Shown here: positions 8,447 through 17,090 of the stretch, piece by piece
Position numbering within the stretch: the first letter of the stretch is position 1
Layout: each line of letters starts with the position of its first letter
NCBI RefSeq assembly: GCF_007679345.1
Contig: NZ_VEGH01000006.1
Location: 1 to 64,000 of the forward strand
DNA length: 64,000 bases
Direction: 5' to 3'
DNA from: Cellulosimicrobium cellulans
GTDB taxonomy: Bacteria; Actinomycetota; Actinomycetes; Actinomycetales; Cellulomonadaceae
Translations under genes and position numbers: made by a program
Notes under the pieces: generated by a model
What the model was told of the DNA's origin: nothing
The model's database searches: none
What the model saw: the letters and a program-made list of their open reading frames with translations, nothing else

Positions 8447-10240
8447 TCAGCCCTGGCGCAGGCGGTCGAGCTCGGTCTCGACCACGTCGTCGTCGAGCTT
8501 GGTGAACACCGGCGTCGGCTTGCCGACCGGCGTGCCCGGCACCACGGCGCGCGGCCGCCACGCGGGGACGGTCTCGCCGAGGCGGTAGTCGCCGGTGATG
8601 ACCGGGTAGTGCCGCGACGCGTCGTCGAGGTCGGTGACCTCGTCGATCCGGGGGAGCGGCGAGAACGTGCCGGTGCCGCCCAGGGCCTCGTGCACCGCCT
8701 GCGCCGAGTGCGGCAGGAACGGCGACAGCAGGGTGTTGCAGTCGCTCACGGCCTGCGCCGCGGTGTGCAGCACGGTGCCCAGGCGCTCCGGGTCGTTCTT
8801 CAGCTTCCACGGCTCGGTCTCGGAGATGTACCGGTTGGCCTCCTGGACCACCCGCATCGCCTCGCCGATCGCCGCGCGGTGCCGGTGCGTGCCGATGAGC
8901 TCGCCGACCCGGCCGAACGCGGTCGTGGTGGTCGCGAGCAGGTCCTCGTCGCGGGTGGTGCGCGGGCCCGGCTCGGGGATCGACCCGACGTTCTTGTGGA
9001 TCATGCTCGCCGTGCGGTTCACCAGGTTGCCCCAGCCCGCGACCAGCTCGTCGTTGGTGCGGCGCTTGAAGTCGGCCCAGGTGAAGTCGGCGTCCTGGCT
9101 CTCCGGGCCCGCGGTGGAGATGTAGTAGCGCAGCGCGTCCGGCTGGTACCGGCTCAGCATGTCGCGGACGTAGATCACGACCCCGCGCGACGAGGAGAAC
9201 TGCTTGCCCTCCATCGTGAGGAACTCGGACGACACGACCTCGGTCGGCAGGTTGAGCTTCCCGTAGACGCCCGGCTCGCCGCCCTTCGACCCGCCCCCGG
9301 CGTAGCCGAGCAGCTCGGCCGGCCAGATCTGCGAGTGGAAGGTGATGTTGTCCTTGCCCATGAAGTAGTAGGACAGCGACTCGGGATCGGTCCAGAACTG
9401 CCGCCACGCCTCGGGGTCGCCCGAGCGGCGCGCCCACTCGATCGACGCGGACAGGTAGCCGATCACCGCGTCGAACCACACGTAGAGCCGCTTGGACGGG
9501 TTGTCCTCCCAGCCCTCGAGCGGGATCGGGATGCCCCAGTCGATGTCCCGGGACATGGCGCGCGGGCGCACGTCGTCCAGCAGGTTCAGGGAGAACTTCA
9601 GGACGTTCGGCCGCCACTCGGTCCGGGTGCGCAGCCAGTCGCCGAGCGCGTCGACGAACGCCGGCAGGTCCAGGAAGAAGTGGTTCGACTCGACGAACTT
9701 CGGCGTCTCGCCGTTGATGCGGCTGCGCGGGTTCTTCAGGTCGATCGCGTCGAGCTGGTTGCCGCAGTTGTCGCACTGGTCGCCGCGGGCGCCGTCGTAG
9801 CCGCAGATCGGGCAGGTGCCCTCGATGTACCGGTCCGGCAGCGTGCGGCCGGTCGACGGGCTGATCGCGTTCATGGTCGTCCGCTCGACCATGTACCCGT
9901 TCTTGTGCACCGTGCGGAACATCTCCTGCACGACCGCGTAGTGGTTGCGGGTCGTGGTGCGGGTGAACAGGTCGTACGACAGGCCGAGCTGGGTGAGGTC
10001 CTCGACGATGACGCGGTTGTACCGGTCGGCGAGCTCCTGGGGCGTGACGCCCTCCTGCTCGGCCTGCACGAGGATCGGCGTCCCGTGCTCGTCGGTGCCG
10101 GACACCATGAGGACGTCGTGCCCCGCCATGCGCATGTAGCGGCTGAACACGTCGGAGGGGACGCCGAAGCCGGCGACGTGGCCGATGTGGCGCGGGCCGT
10201 TGGCGTAGGGCCAGGCGACTGCGCTGAGGATGCGGGACAT
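8447..10240 (-). CDS. metG: methionine-tRNA ligase
   Basis: A 597-aa class I aminoacyl-tRNA synthetase that charges tRNA-Met. The HIGH signature is exact at 18-21. Four zinc-binding cysteines at 143, 146, 156 and 159 form the CPxC/CDNC knuckle. The KMSKS equivalent reads KQFSSSRG. The DALRYY motif of the anticodon-binding junction is present. There is no C-terminal Trbp111-like extension. The ATG at 10240 is chosen over the upstream in-frame ATG at 10348 because the protein family starts here and TAGGAT lies exactly 7 nt upstream, giving a leaderless mRNA. It heads the metG-tatD pair and is divergent from the MFS gene. Confidence 0.96.
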   Translation of the reverse strand: MSRILSAVAWPYANGPRHIGHVAGFGVPSDVFSRYMRMAGHDVLMVSGTDEHGTPILVQAEQEGVTPQELADRYNRVIVEDLTQLGLSYDLFTRTTTRNHYAVVQEMFRTVHKNGYMVERTTMNAISPSTGRTLPDRYIEGTCPICGYDGARGDQCDNCGNQLDAIDLKNPRSRINGETPKFVESNHFFLDLPAFVDALGDWLRTRTEWRPNVLKFSLNLLDDVRPRAMSRDIDWGIPIPLEGWEDNPSKRLYVWFDAVIGYLSASIEWARRSGDPEAWRQFWTDPESLSYYFMGKDNITFHSQIWPAELLGYAGGGSKGGEPGVYGKLNLPTEVVSSEFLTMEGKQFSSSRGVVIYVRDMLSRYQPDALRYYISTAGPESQDADFTWADFKRRTNDELVAGWGNLVNRTASMIHKNVGSIPEPGPRTTRDEDLLATTTTAFGRVGELIGTHRHRAAIGEAMRVVQEANRYISETEPWKLKNDPERLGTVLHTAAQAVSDCNTLLSPFLPHSAQAVHEALGGTGTFSPLPRIDEVTDLDDASRHYPVITGDYRLGETVPAWRPRAVVPGTPVGKPTPVFTKLDDDVVETELDRLRQG

Positions 10241-10247
10241 GGCGTCG

Positions 10248-10253
10248 ATCCTA
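10248..10253 (-). promoter_or_regulatory. -10 box of leaderless metG transcript
   Basis: TAGGAT on the minus strand, 7 nt before the metG ATG. It supports the chosen start. Confidence 0.55.
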
Positions 10254-10443
10254 GTGAGCCGCGCGGGCGGTGACCGACTCGGTTGTGGCCGCGGGGCGTC
10301 GCGCAGGGCGGCCAATAGCACCCGGGCTGCTTCCACGACCGCAGGCATATATCGGGCGCTACAGCAGTCGCATAGCGGACAAATTCGCAGGTCCGAGCCT
10401 GCGCCAAGGAGACATACAAGGGCATCGCGGACATTTCAGTGCA

Positions 10444-10471
10444 TTGTCACGAGCAATTGTCTTGCTATTGT
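10444..10471 (+). promoter_or_regulatory. promoter of the MFS gene
   Basis: TTGTCA, 16 nt spacer, then TATTGT, with 7 nt to the GTG start. The surrounding ~180 bp (10300-10480) are markedly richer in A/T than the flanking genes. The geometry predicts a leaderless mRNA. Confidence 0.6.
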
Positions 10472-10478
10472 CGAACTC

Positions 10479-11756
10479 GTGCCCGACGACGCGCAGAGCG
10501 CCCCCGCGGAGCCCGGACCGCTCCGGCACCCGCCGTTCCGGTGGTTCCTCGGTTCGACCGCCGCGGAGGCCGTCAGCGACAGCGTGGTGAAGGGGGTGCT
10601 GCCGATTCTCGCTGTCTCGACACTCGGCGCCGGGGCGACGGCGGCGGGAGCGATCAACGCCGCCTCCCTCGTGGCGTTCCTGCTGATCTCCGTGCCCGTC
10701 GGCGCGTGGATCGATCGGCGGTGCCGGACCCGCGTGATGGTGTGGTCCGCGATGATGCGGGCCTGCGTGGTGCTCGCCGTCCCCCTGCTCTACGCGGTGG
10801 ACCGGCTCACCGTCGGCGCGGTGCTCGCGGTCGCGGCCGCCGTCGGAGTCGCAGACGTCTTCTTCACGAACAGCTCTGCAGCCGTGCTCCCTGCGATCGT
10901 CGGTCGCGACCAGGTGACCGAGGCGTATGCCCGTCGGCAGTCCGTCGGCACCGGGATCTCGATCCTCTCACCGGTGCTGACGTCGGTCGTCCTGCGCGTG
11001 CTCAGCGCACCGCTGTCGATGGTGGTCGCCTCGACCTCCTACGTGTGCTCCGCCCTCGCGCTTCGTCGCGTGCCGGAACCACCGCGGGACGGTGGCCCCG
11101 TGCCTCGAGGGCGAGGGGCGTTCGGACGTGAGGTGCGCCAGGGGCTCGGGTTCGTGGCACGACACCGGGTGGTTCGGGCGGTCGTGCTCGCGACCGCGAC
11201 GCTGAACTCGGCGGCGATGTTCGGCGCCGGTGCGGAGGCGGTGTTCGCGCTGAACGAGCTCGGCGTGTGCGCCGCCACGCTGGTGGCCACGCAGGCCGTG
11301 GGTGCCCTCGGTGGGTTCCTGGCCTCGGTCGTGGCAGTGCCGGTGGTGCGGCGAGCGGGGATCGCCGGGACCTTCGTCGCCTCGTGCGCTCTCGGCGCCT
11401 CTGCGGTCGTGGTGCTGCCGGCGTCGCCCGCACTCGGGATCCCACCGGTCGTCGGCGTGGCCGTCGCCACCTTCGGCTGGTCCTTCTCGGTGATCTGCGC
11501 GTCTGTCGCCCAGGCCGGGATCATCCCGCGCGTGACACCGCAGGACCTGCTGGGGCGCGTCATGTCGAACACGCAGTTCGTCACGCTCGGGTCGATGCCG
11601 CTCGCGGCTCTGGCCGGCGGACTGCTGGCCGACCGCACGTCCGCGAGCGTGGCGCTCTACGCCTGGGGGGCGCTCGCGGTCCTCGCGGTGGTCCCCGTTC
11701 TCTGCTCGCCGATCCGGTCGTGGCGGGTCCTGCCCACGACGGCGGAGGCGACCTGA
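10479..11756 (+). CDS. MFS transporter, EntS/multidrug exporter-like
   Basis: A 425-aa major facilitator protein with about twelve hydrophobic segments. The motif between helices 2 and 3 reads GAWIDRRCRTRVMV, close to the conserved GxLaDrxGrrxxl. This resembles the EntS/MFS_3 branch of drug and siderophore exporters (for example FLGSTAAEAVSDSVVKGVLPILAV at the start and the LLGRVMSNTQFVTLGSMPLAALAGG region near the C-terminus). Substrate cannot be inferred. The GTG at 10479 is chosen because upstream in-frame sequence is A/T-rich and non-coding in character, and a good promoter ends 7 nt before it. It stands alone, divergent from metG; its upstream composition suggests recent acquisition. Confidence 0.85.
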   Translation: MPDDAQSAPAEPGPLRHPPFRWFLGSTAAEAVSDSVVKGVLPILAVSTLGAGATAAGAINAASLVAFLLISVPVGAWIDRRCRTRVMVWSAMMRACVVLAVPLLYAVDRLTVGAVLAVAAAVGVADVFFTNSSAAVLPAIVGRDQVTEAYARRQSVGTGISILSPVLTSVVLRVLSAPLSMVVASTSYVCSALALRRVPEPPRDGGPVPRGRGAFGREVRQGLGFVARHRVVRAVVLATATLNSAAMFGAGAEAVFALNELGVCAATLVATQAVGALGGFLASVVAVPVVRRAGIAGTFVASCALGASAVVVLPASPALGIPPVVGVAVATFGWSFSVICASVAQAGIIPRVTPQDLLGRVMSNTQFVTLGSMPLAALAGGLLADRTSASVALYAWGALAVLAVVPVLCSPIRSWRVLPTTAEAT

Positions 11757-11936
11757 CCCGATCCGCACAGTGCGCTTCTCAGGCCCCCTCACGCGAACCG
11801 CGCACCTGCACGCACGCCTCCACTCCTGCGTACCCGAGACCTGCGATGTCGTCCCGCCGACGTCGACTACGGGTGACGCCTCGCGGCCGAGTCCAGGACG
11901 AACTCGGCTCAGTGGCGTGGGGCGACGCGCTGATCG

Positions 11937-13430
11937 CTAGTGAGCCGCGCGGGCGGGCTCGCGACCGGTCTCGCCGCGGGCGGCGTCGGTGGCGTCGTCC
12001 GCCGTGGCCGACCGGGCCGGGCGCGCGCCGACCCCGCGGCGCCGCAGCACGACCCACGCGACGGCGAGCACCCCGAACCACACCGGCATCACCAGCAGCG
12101 CCGCCCTCGTGTCGGGGTCCAGCGCCAGCACGACCACCATCGCCGCGAAGAACGCCAGCACCACGCCGCACATGACCCGGCCGCCGGGCATCGGGAACGA
12201 CGACGCGGCGTGCAGCTCGGGGGAGCGGCGCCGGTACACCAGGTAAGAGACGAGGATGACGGTCCACACGACGATGAACAGCAGCGTGGCGACGGTCGTC
12301 ACCAGCGTGAACGCCTCGATCACGGAGCGCCCCGCGTACAGCAGGACGACGCCCGGCAGCAGGCACGCGCAGGAGAACGCGAGGCCGCGGGCGGGGACGT
12401 GCCGGGCCGACAGCCGCCCGAACGGGCGCGGCGCCTCCCGGTCCTCCGCCAGGCCGTAGAGCATCCGCGAGGTCGAGAAGATGCCGCTGTTCGCCGACGA
12501 CGCGGCCGAGGTGAGCACGACGAGGTTGATGACGCCCGCCGCGGCCGGCAGCCCGGCGAGCGCGAACATCGCCACGAACGGGCTCTCGCCCGGGTCGATG
12601 CTCCGCCACGGGGTCACCGCCATGATCACGACGAGCGCGCCCAGGTAGAACAGCAGCACCCGCACGGGGATGGCGTTGATCGCGCGGGGCAGCGTGCGGG
12701 CGGGGTCGCGGGTCTCGGCCGCGGTGGTGCCGACCAGCTCGATGCCGACGAACGCGAAGATCGCGATCTGGAACCCCGCGAGGAACCCGGTGAACCCGTG
12801 CGGGAAGAACCCGCCGTCGGCGTACAGGTGGCTCAGCGACGCGGTGACGCCGTCGGCGCCCTTGAAGCCGATCGAGATCAGCACGACGCCGACCGCGATC
12901 AGCCCGACGATCGCGACGATCTTGACGATCGCGAACCAGAACTCGAGCTCGCCGAACAGCCGGACCGCGACCAGGTTGAGCGCGAGCAGCAGCACGACGA
13001 GGGCCAGCGCGGGCAGCCAGCGCGGTAGGTCGGGCGCCCAGAACGCCACGTACCCGGACACCGCGACCACGTCGGCGATGCCCGTGACGATCCAGCAGAA
13101 CCAGTACGTCCAGCCGGTCAGGAAGCCGGCCCACGGCCCCAGGACGTCGGCCGCCATGTCGCGGAACGACTTGTACTCCAGGTTCGACAGCAGCATCTCG
13201 CCCATGGCGCGCATGACGAAGAACAGCATGAAGCCGATGACCGCGTAGACCAGCAGGACGGATGGGCCGGCCAGGGAGATCGTGCGGCCGGAGCCCAGGA
13301 ACAGGCCGGTGCCGATGGCGCCGCCGATCGCGATGAGCTGGATGTGCCGGTTGCTGAGGCCGCGCTGGAGGTGGTCCTCGGGGGCGTGCGGTGCGGCGTC
13401 GGCGGCGGCCGGTGCGGTGGGCTCGGGCAC
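11937..13430 (-). CDS. amino-acid permease, APC superfamily (GabP/CycA type)
   Basis: A 497-aa membrane transporter with about twelve transmembrane helices. It carries the APC/AAT hallmarks: RGLSNRHIQLIAIGGAIGTG around helix 1, GLFLGSG, and the GEMLLSNLEYKSF segment after helix 2 region. FAFVGIELVGTTAAETRDP and the cytoplasmic loop PFGRLSARHVPARG are typical of the GABA, proline and D-serine/alanine/glycine permease group. It should be a proton-coupled amino-acid importer; substrate is unresolved. GTG 13430 is preferred because GGAAGGAC lies 6 nt upstream and the family begins just before the LSNRHI motif; the open frame continues upstream to 13553. It is monocistronic. Confidence 0.88.
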   Translation of the reverse strand: MPEPTAPAAADAAPHAPEDHLQRGLSNRHIQLIAIGGAIGTGLFLGSGRTISLAGPSVLLVYAVIGFMLFFVMRAMGEMLLSNLEYKSFRDMAADVLGPWAGFLTGWTYWFCWIVTGIADVVAVSGYVAFWAPDLPRWLPALALVVLLLALNLVAVRLFGELEFWFAIVKIVAIVGLIAVGVVLISIGFKGADGVTASLSHLYADGGFFPHGFTGFLAGFQIAIFAFVGIELVGTTAAETRDPARTLPRAINAIPVRVLLFYLGALVVIMAVTPWRSIDPGESPFVAMFALAGLPAAAGVINLVVLTSAASSANSGIFSTSRMLYGLAEDREAPRPFGRLSARHVPARGLAFSCACLLPGVVLLYAGRSVIEAFTLVTTVATLLFIVVWTVILVSYLVYRRRSPELHAASSFPMPGGRVMCGVVLAFFAAMVVVLALDPDTRAALLVMPVWFGVLAVAWVVLRRRGVGARPARSATADDATDAARGETGREPARAAH

Positions 13431-13488
13431 GGGCGTCCTTCCGGGTCGGGGTGGGCGGGACCGTACCCCCGATCGGGTGAGGCGCGCG

Positions 13489-13671
13489 TCAGCGTCCGTC
13501 AGGCAGGAGCGGCTGCTCCGCGAGGTCACGGATCCACTGCGGGGTCTCGTCACCGAGGCTCTCGTCCAGGGTCACCCGGAGCCGGGCCGCGGCCCGCTGC
13601 ACCTCGGGGTCGCGGAGCACCGCCGCCCGGCGGAGCCGCTGCTCCTCGATCTCCCGCTCGAACCGGTCCAC
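13489..13671 (-). CDS. small hypothetical protein
   Basis: A 60-aa charged protein starting at GTG (VDRFEREIEEQRLRRAAVL) and ending PLLPDGR. It appears mostly helical, with alternating Glu/Arg in the first 30 residues. The same frame is open upstream to an ATG at 13716. It overlaps the 3' part of the neighbouring membrane-protein frame by over 100 nt, so either the two genes truly overlap or the neighbour ends earlier through a frameshift. Not recognised. The codon pattern favours this frame in the shared region. Confidence 0.5.
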   Translation of the reverse strand: MDRFEREIEEQRLRRAAVLRDPEVQRAAARLRVTLDESLGDETPQWIRDLAEQPLLPDGR

Positions 13672-14029
13672 CGGACACCTCTTCCTCGTCGTCGCGGCCC
13701 CCGGGTACGTCACCATCCTGCGGTGGCTCGACGGCCCTGCTCAACCCCGCTTCGGTGAGCGCCCGGAGCAGCCGGCGCTCATCCCTCGTCGCGAGGTCGC
13801 TGCGGGCCAGGTGGTCCAGGACCGCGAGCCCGCGGGTCACGTGCGCGCGGTGCGTGGACAGCGTCAGCCCCAGCGCCCACTCGGCCCGTCGCCACCACTG
13901 CTCGCGGCGGTCCGCGCGGTCGCGCTGCCGGATCGTCGCGACGCCGACCGCCAGTGCGACCACCGCCGCCGCCCCCGTGGCCACCGGCCCGAGCAGCGAC
14001 AGCGCGCCGAGCCACCCGGTCCCCGTCAT
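13550..14029 (-). CDS. small membrane-anchored hypothetical protein
   Basis: A 159-aa frame with one N-terminal transmembrane helix (LSLLGPVATGAAAVVALAVGVATI) followed by RQRDRADRREQWWRRAEWALGLTLS, a cytosolic Arg/Trp-rich segment seen in many actinobacterial membrane proteins of unknown role. Residues 1-110 look coding. The last ~45 residues are Gly/Arg/Pro-rich and coincide with the first half of the next small gene in another frame, so the true C-terminus may differ. ATG start. Its role is unknown. Confidence 0.55.
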   Translation of the reverse strand: MTGTGWLGALSLLGPVATGAAAVVALAVGVATIRQRDRADRREQWWRRAEWALGLTLSTHRAHVTRGLAVLDHLARSDLATRDERRLLRALTEAGLSRAVEPPQDGDVPGGRDDEEEVSGGPVRAGDRGAAAPPGGGAPRPRGAAGRGPAPGDPGREPR

Positions 14030-14144
14030 GCGGCCGACGCTAGGCCGACCGCCCCGCCCGCGGGTCCGCGCCCGCGGGCCGCGCTGGGGACCGCGCGCGT
14101 CCCCGCGCCTGTGGAGGACTCGCCGCCCGCCCGCGGCCCGGGCC

Positions 14145-15956
14145 TCAGCCCTCGACGGCCTCCGCCAGCGCCATCCACTTCTCCTCGACCTCGCCGATCT
14201 CGGCCTCGAGCGCCGCCTTGTCCTTCCCGAGCGCCGTCAGCCCGACGTAGTCGGCCGGGTCGTGCTCGGCCATCTTCTTCTCGAGCGCCTCGATCTGGCC
14301 GGTCAGCTTGGAGATCCGGCGGTCGAGCGCGCCGAGCTCCTTCTTGGCCGCCCGCAGCTCGGCACCGTCCAGCCCCGACGGCGCGACCTCGCCGCCCACG
14401 GCGCCCGACGACTCGGTGGGCGCCCCGGTCGCCACGGCGCCCGCCCCGGCGCGCGACCGCTCCAGCAGCCGCAGGTACTCGTCGACGCCGCCCGGCACGT
14501 GCCGGAAGTGGCCGTCGAGGACCGCGTACTGCTGGTCGGTCACCCGCTCGAGCAGGTACCGGTCGTGGGACACGACCAGGAGCGTGCCCGGCCAGGTGTC
14601 GAGCAGGTCCTCCATCGCCGCGAGCATGTCGGTGTCGAGGTCGTTCGACGGCTCGTCGAGGACCAGCACGTTCGGCTCGTCGAGCAGGATCAGCAGCAGC
14701 TGCAGCCGGCGCCGCTGCCCGCCGGACAGGTCCTTGACCGGCGTCTGGAGCTGGACCGCGGTGAACCCGAGCCGCTCCAGGAGCTGACCCGGGGTCATCT
14801 CCTTGCCGCCGGCGACGTAGGAGGTCCGGTAGCGGGCGATGACGTCGTTGACCCGGGTGTCGGCGATGTCCGCGAGCTCGGCGAGCTCCTGGGTCAGCGT
14901 CGCCACCTTGATGGTCTTGCCCCGCTTGACCCGGCCGGTCGTCGGCGCGACGGCGCCCGTCACCAGGCCGAGCAGCGTCGACTTGCCGGCGCCGTTCACG
15001 CCGAGCACGCCGGTGCGCTCGCCCGGGGCGATCCGCCAGGTCACGTCGCGCAGCACCTCGTGCGCGCCGTAGGCGACGGACACGTCCTCGATGTCGACGA
15101 CGTCCTTGCCGAGGCGCGCGGTGGCCATCTGGGACAGCTCGACGGAGTTGCGCGGCGGCGGCACGTCCTCGATCAGCTGGTTCGCGGCCTCGATGCGGAA
15201 CTTCGGCTTCGAGGTGCGGGCCGGGGCGCCGCGGCGCAGCCAGGCGAGCTCCTTGCGCATGAGGTTCTGCCGCTTCGCCTCGGTCGCGGCGGCCATCCGG
15301 TCCCGCTCGACGCGCTGCAGCACGTACGCGGCGTACCCGCCCTCGAACGGCTCGACGATCCCGTCGTGCACCTCCCAGGTCGCCGTGCACACCTCGTCGA
15401 GGAACCAGCGGTCGTGGGTGACGACCAGCAGGCCGCCGGCGTTCGACGACCACCGGCGGTTGAGGTGCCGGGCGAGCCAGGTGACGGCCTCGACGTCGAG
15501 GTGGTTGGTCGGCTCGTCGAGCATGAGCACGTCGTCGTCGCCGGCCAGCAGCGCGGCCAGGGCGACGCGACGGCGCTGCCCGCCGGACAGGTCGCCGACG
15601 AGCTTGTCCCACGGCAGGTCCCCGACCAGCCCGGACACGACGTCGCGGACCTTCGGGTCGCCGGCCCACTCGTGCTCGGCACGGTCGCCGACGACGGAGG
15701 CCCCGACGGTGAGCGCGGGGTCGAGGGTGTCGGTCTGGTCCAGCACGCCGATCCGCACGCCGCCGCGGACGGTCACGCGCCCGGAGTCGGGGGCTAGCCG
15801 GCCGGCCAGCAGCGCGAGCAGGGAGGACTTGCCGTCGCCGTTGCGGCCGACGATCCCCACCCGGTCGCCCTCGTTGAGGCCCACGGTCACCGAGTCGAAG
15901 ACGTTCTTGGTCGGGAAGGACAGGTGCAGCGCTTCGCCGCCGAGCAGGTGGGCCAT
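14145..15956 (-). CDS. ABC-F family ATPase (ribosome-associated, Uup/EttA-like)
   Basis: A 603-aa soluble protein with two complete ABC ATPase domains and no membrane segments. Domain 1 has Walker A GRNGDGKSS, signature LSGGQRRRVAL and Walker B LMLDEPTNHLD. Domain 2 has GVNGAGKST, LSGGQRRRLQL and LVLDEPSNDLD. The linker between them is basic (KRQNLMRKELAWLRRGAPARTSKPKF), as in ABC-F translation factors. The C-terminal ~65 residues form a charged coiled coil (AAKKELGALDRRISKL to EKWMALAEAVEG), the Uup-like DNA/RNA-binding tail. ABC-F proteins act on the ribosomal E-site or confer antibiotic resistance. ATG 15956 is chosen at MAHLLGGEAL, where the family begins. It is divergent from the LacI gene. 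Confidence 0.92.
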   Translation of the reverse strand: MAHLLGGEALHLSFPTKNVFDSVTVGLNEGDRVGIVGRNGDGKSSLLALLAGRLAPDSGRVTVRGGVRIGVLDQTDTLDPALTVGASVVGDRAEHEWAGDPKVRDVVSGLVGDLPWDKLVGDLSGGQRRRVALAALLAGDDDVLMLDEPTNHLDVEAVTWLARHLNRRWSSNAGGLLVVTHDRWFLDEVCTATWEVHDGIVEPFEGGYAAYVLQRVERDRMAAATEAKRQNLMRKELAWLRRGAPARTSKPKFRIEAANQLIEDVPPPRNSVELSQMATARLGKDVVDIEDVSVAYGAHEVLRDVTWRIAPGERTGVLGVNGAGKSTLLGLVTGAVAPTTGRVKRGKTIKVATLTQELAELADIADTRVNDVIARYRTSYVAGGKEMTPGQLLERLGFTAVQLQTPVKDLSGGQRRRLQLLLILLDEPNVLVLDEPSNDLDTDMLAAMEDLLDTWPGTLLVVSHDRYLLERVTDQQYAVLDGHFRHVPGGVDEYLRLLERSRAGAGAVATGAPTESSGAVGGEVAPSGLDGAELRAAKKELGALDRRISKLTGQIEALEKKMAEHDPADYVGLTALGKDKAALEAEIGEVEEKWMALAEAVEG

Positions 15957-15984
15957 CGGGCAAGCGTAGGGCGCGTGGCGCGTC

Positions 15985-15998
15985 GTCAAACCGGTTGG
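15985..15998. promoter_or_regulatory. LacI-family operator, distal copy
   Basis: GTCAAACCGGTTGG contains the near-palindrome CAAACCGGTTGG with central CG, the classic LacI-family operator shape. It is repeated 21 bp downstream (two helical turns) immediately before the LacI gene. Confidence 0.55.
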
Positions 15999-16005
15999 CC
16001 CGATC

Positions 16006-16020
16006 GTCAAACCGCTTTTA
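16006..16020. promoter_or_regulatory. LacI-family operator, proximal copy
   Basis: GTCAAACCGCTTTTA shares GTCAAACCG with the copy at 15985 and pairs AAA-CCGC-TTT around the central CG. It lies about 35 bp before the lacI ATG, suggesting autoregulation and control of the downstream transport operon. Confidence 0.55.
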
Positions 16021-16054
16021 CGTTCGTCAGGACGTGCTGCACGAGGAGGTGAGC

Positions 16055-17071
16055 ATGAGCCGACCGACGATCTCCGACGTCGCCCGGGCCGCCGGCGTGA
16101 CGAAGGCGACCGTGTCCCACGCGTACAGCGGCCACCGGCCCATCTCGGCGGCCACGAAGGCGCGGGTGTTCGCCGCGGCGGAGGAGCTGCGCTGGGTGCC
16201 CAGCAGCAGCGCCCGCGCGCTCGCGGCCCGCCGGGCCAACGCGATCGGCGTCGTGCTGCGCCGGGACCCCGCCATCCTCGCGTCCGACACGTTCTTCCCC
16301 GCGTTCATCGCCGGCGTCGAGCAGACGCTCGCCGAGCGCGAGGTCGCCCTGGTGCTGCAGGTGGTCGGCAGCCGCGGCGCGGAGGAGCGGGCCTACCAGG
16401 CGATGGCCGCCGGGCGGGCGGACGGCGTGATCGCCCTCGACCTGCACCGGGACGACTGGCGGGTGCCGTTCCTCGCAGGGCTGGGGCTGCCGGCCGTGCT
16501 GCTCGGCGCGTACGACGGCCCGACCGGGCTGTCGTGCGTCCGCACGGACGACGCCGCCCCGGTGGAGCAGCTGGTCGCGCACCTGCGCGCCCGCGGCCAC
16601 ACCCGGATCGCGCACGTCGCCGGCCCGCTGGGCTACGTCCACTCGTACGCCCGGGCGCGCGCGTTCGTCCGGGCCGTCGGGTCCCGGGAGCTGGTCCGGG
16701 AGGGCGACTTCACCGCGGGCAGCGGCCGGGCGCACACCGCCGAGCTGCTCGCGCTGCGCGACCGGCCCACCGCGATCCTCTACGCCAACGACACGATGGC
16801 GATCGCCGGGATGTCCTACGCGCAGAGCCGCGGCGTGCGGGTGCCCGACGAGCTCGCCGTGGCCGGGTTCGACGACGACCACCTGTCCGCGCACCTCAGC
16901 CCGTCGCTGACCAGCGTGTCCACCGACCCGGCCCGGCGCGGCCGGGTCGCCACCGGCCGCCTGCTGGCCGACCTGGCCGGCGACGGGCCGCGGTCCGTCA
17001 CGGTCGACTGCACCGTCCTGCAGCTGCGCGGGAGCACCGACGCCCCCGCGCCGACGCACCGCACGTCCTGA
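16055..17071 (+). CDS. LacI family transcriptional regulator
   Basis: A 338-aa sugar-responsive repressor. The N-terminal helix-turn-helix and hinge are clear (TISDVARAAGVTKATVSHAY at residues 5-24, then PISAATKARVFAAAEELRWVPSSSARALA). Residues 60-330 form a periplasmic-binding-protein-like effector domain ending LPSL-type sequence SPSLTSVSTDP. GAGGTGAGC precedes the ATG at 16055, preferred to an upstream in-frame start that would place coding sequence over the operator. It is followed after 19 nt by the ABC importer genes and preceded by two tandem operators, so it probably represses itself and the 17-21 kb operon in the absence of the imported sugar. Confidence 0.93.
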   Translation: MSRPTISDVARAAGVTKATVSHAYSGHRPISAATKARVFAAAEELRWVPSSSARALAARRANAIGVVLRRDPAILASDTFFPAFIAGVEQTLAEREVALVLQVVGSRGAEERAYQAMAAGRADGVIALDLHRDDWRVPFLAGLGLPAVLLGAYDGPTGLSCVRTDDAAPVEQLVAHLRARGHTRIAHVAGPLGYVHSYARARAFVRAVGSRELVREGDFTAGSGRAHTAELLALRDRPTAILYANDTMAIAGMSYAQSRGVRVPDELAVAGFDDDHLSAHLSPSLTSVSTDPARRGRVATGRLLADLAGDGPRSVTVDCTVLQLRGSTDAPAPTHRTS

Positions 17072-17090
17072 GCTCGAGGAGGAGCACCCC

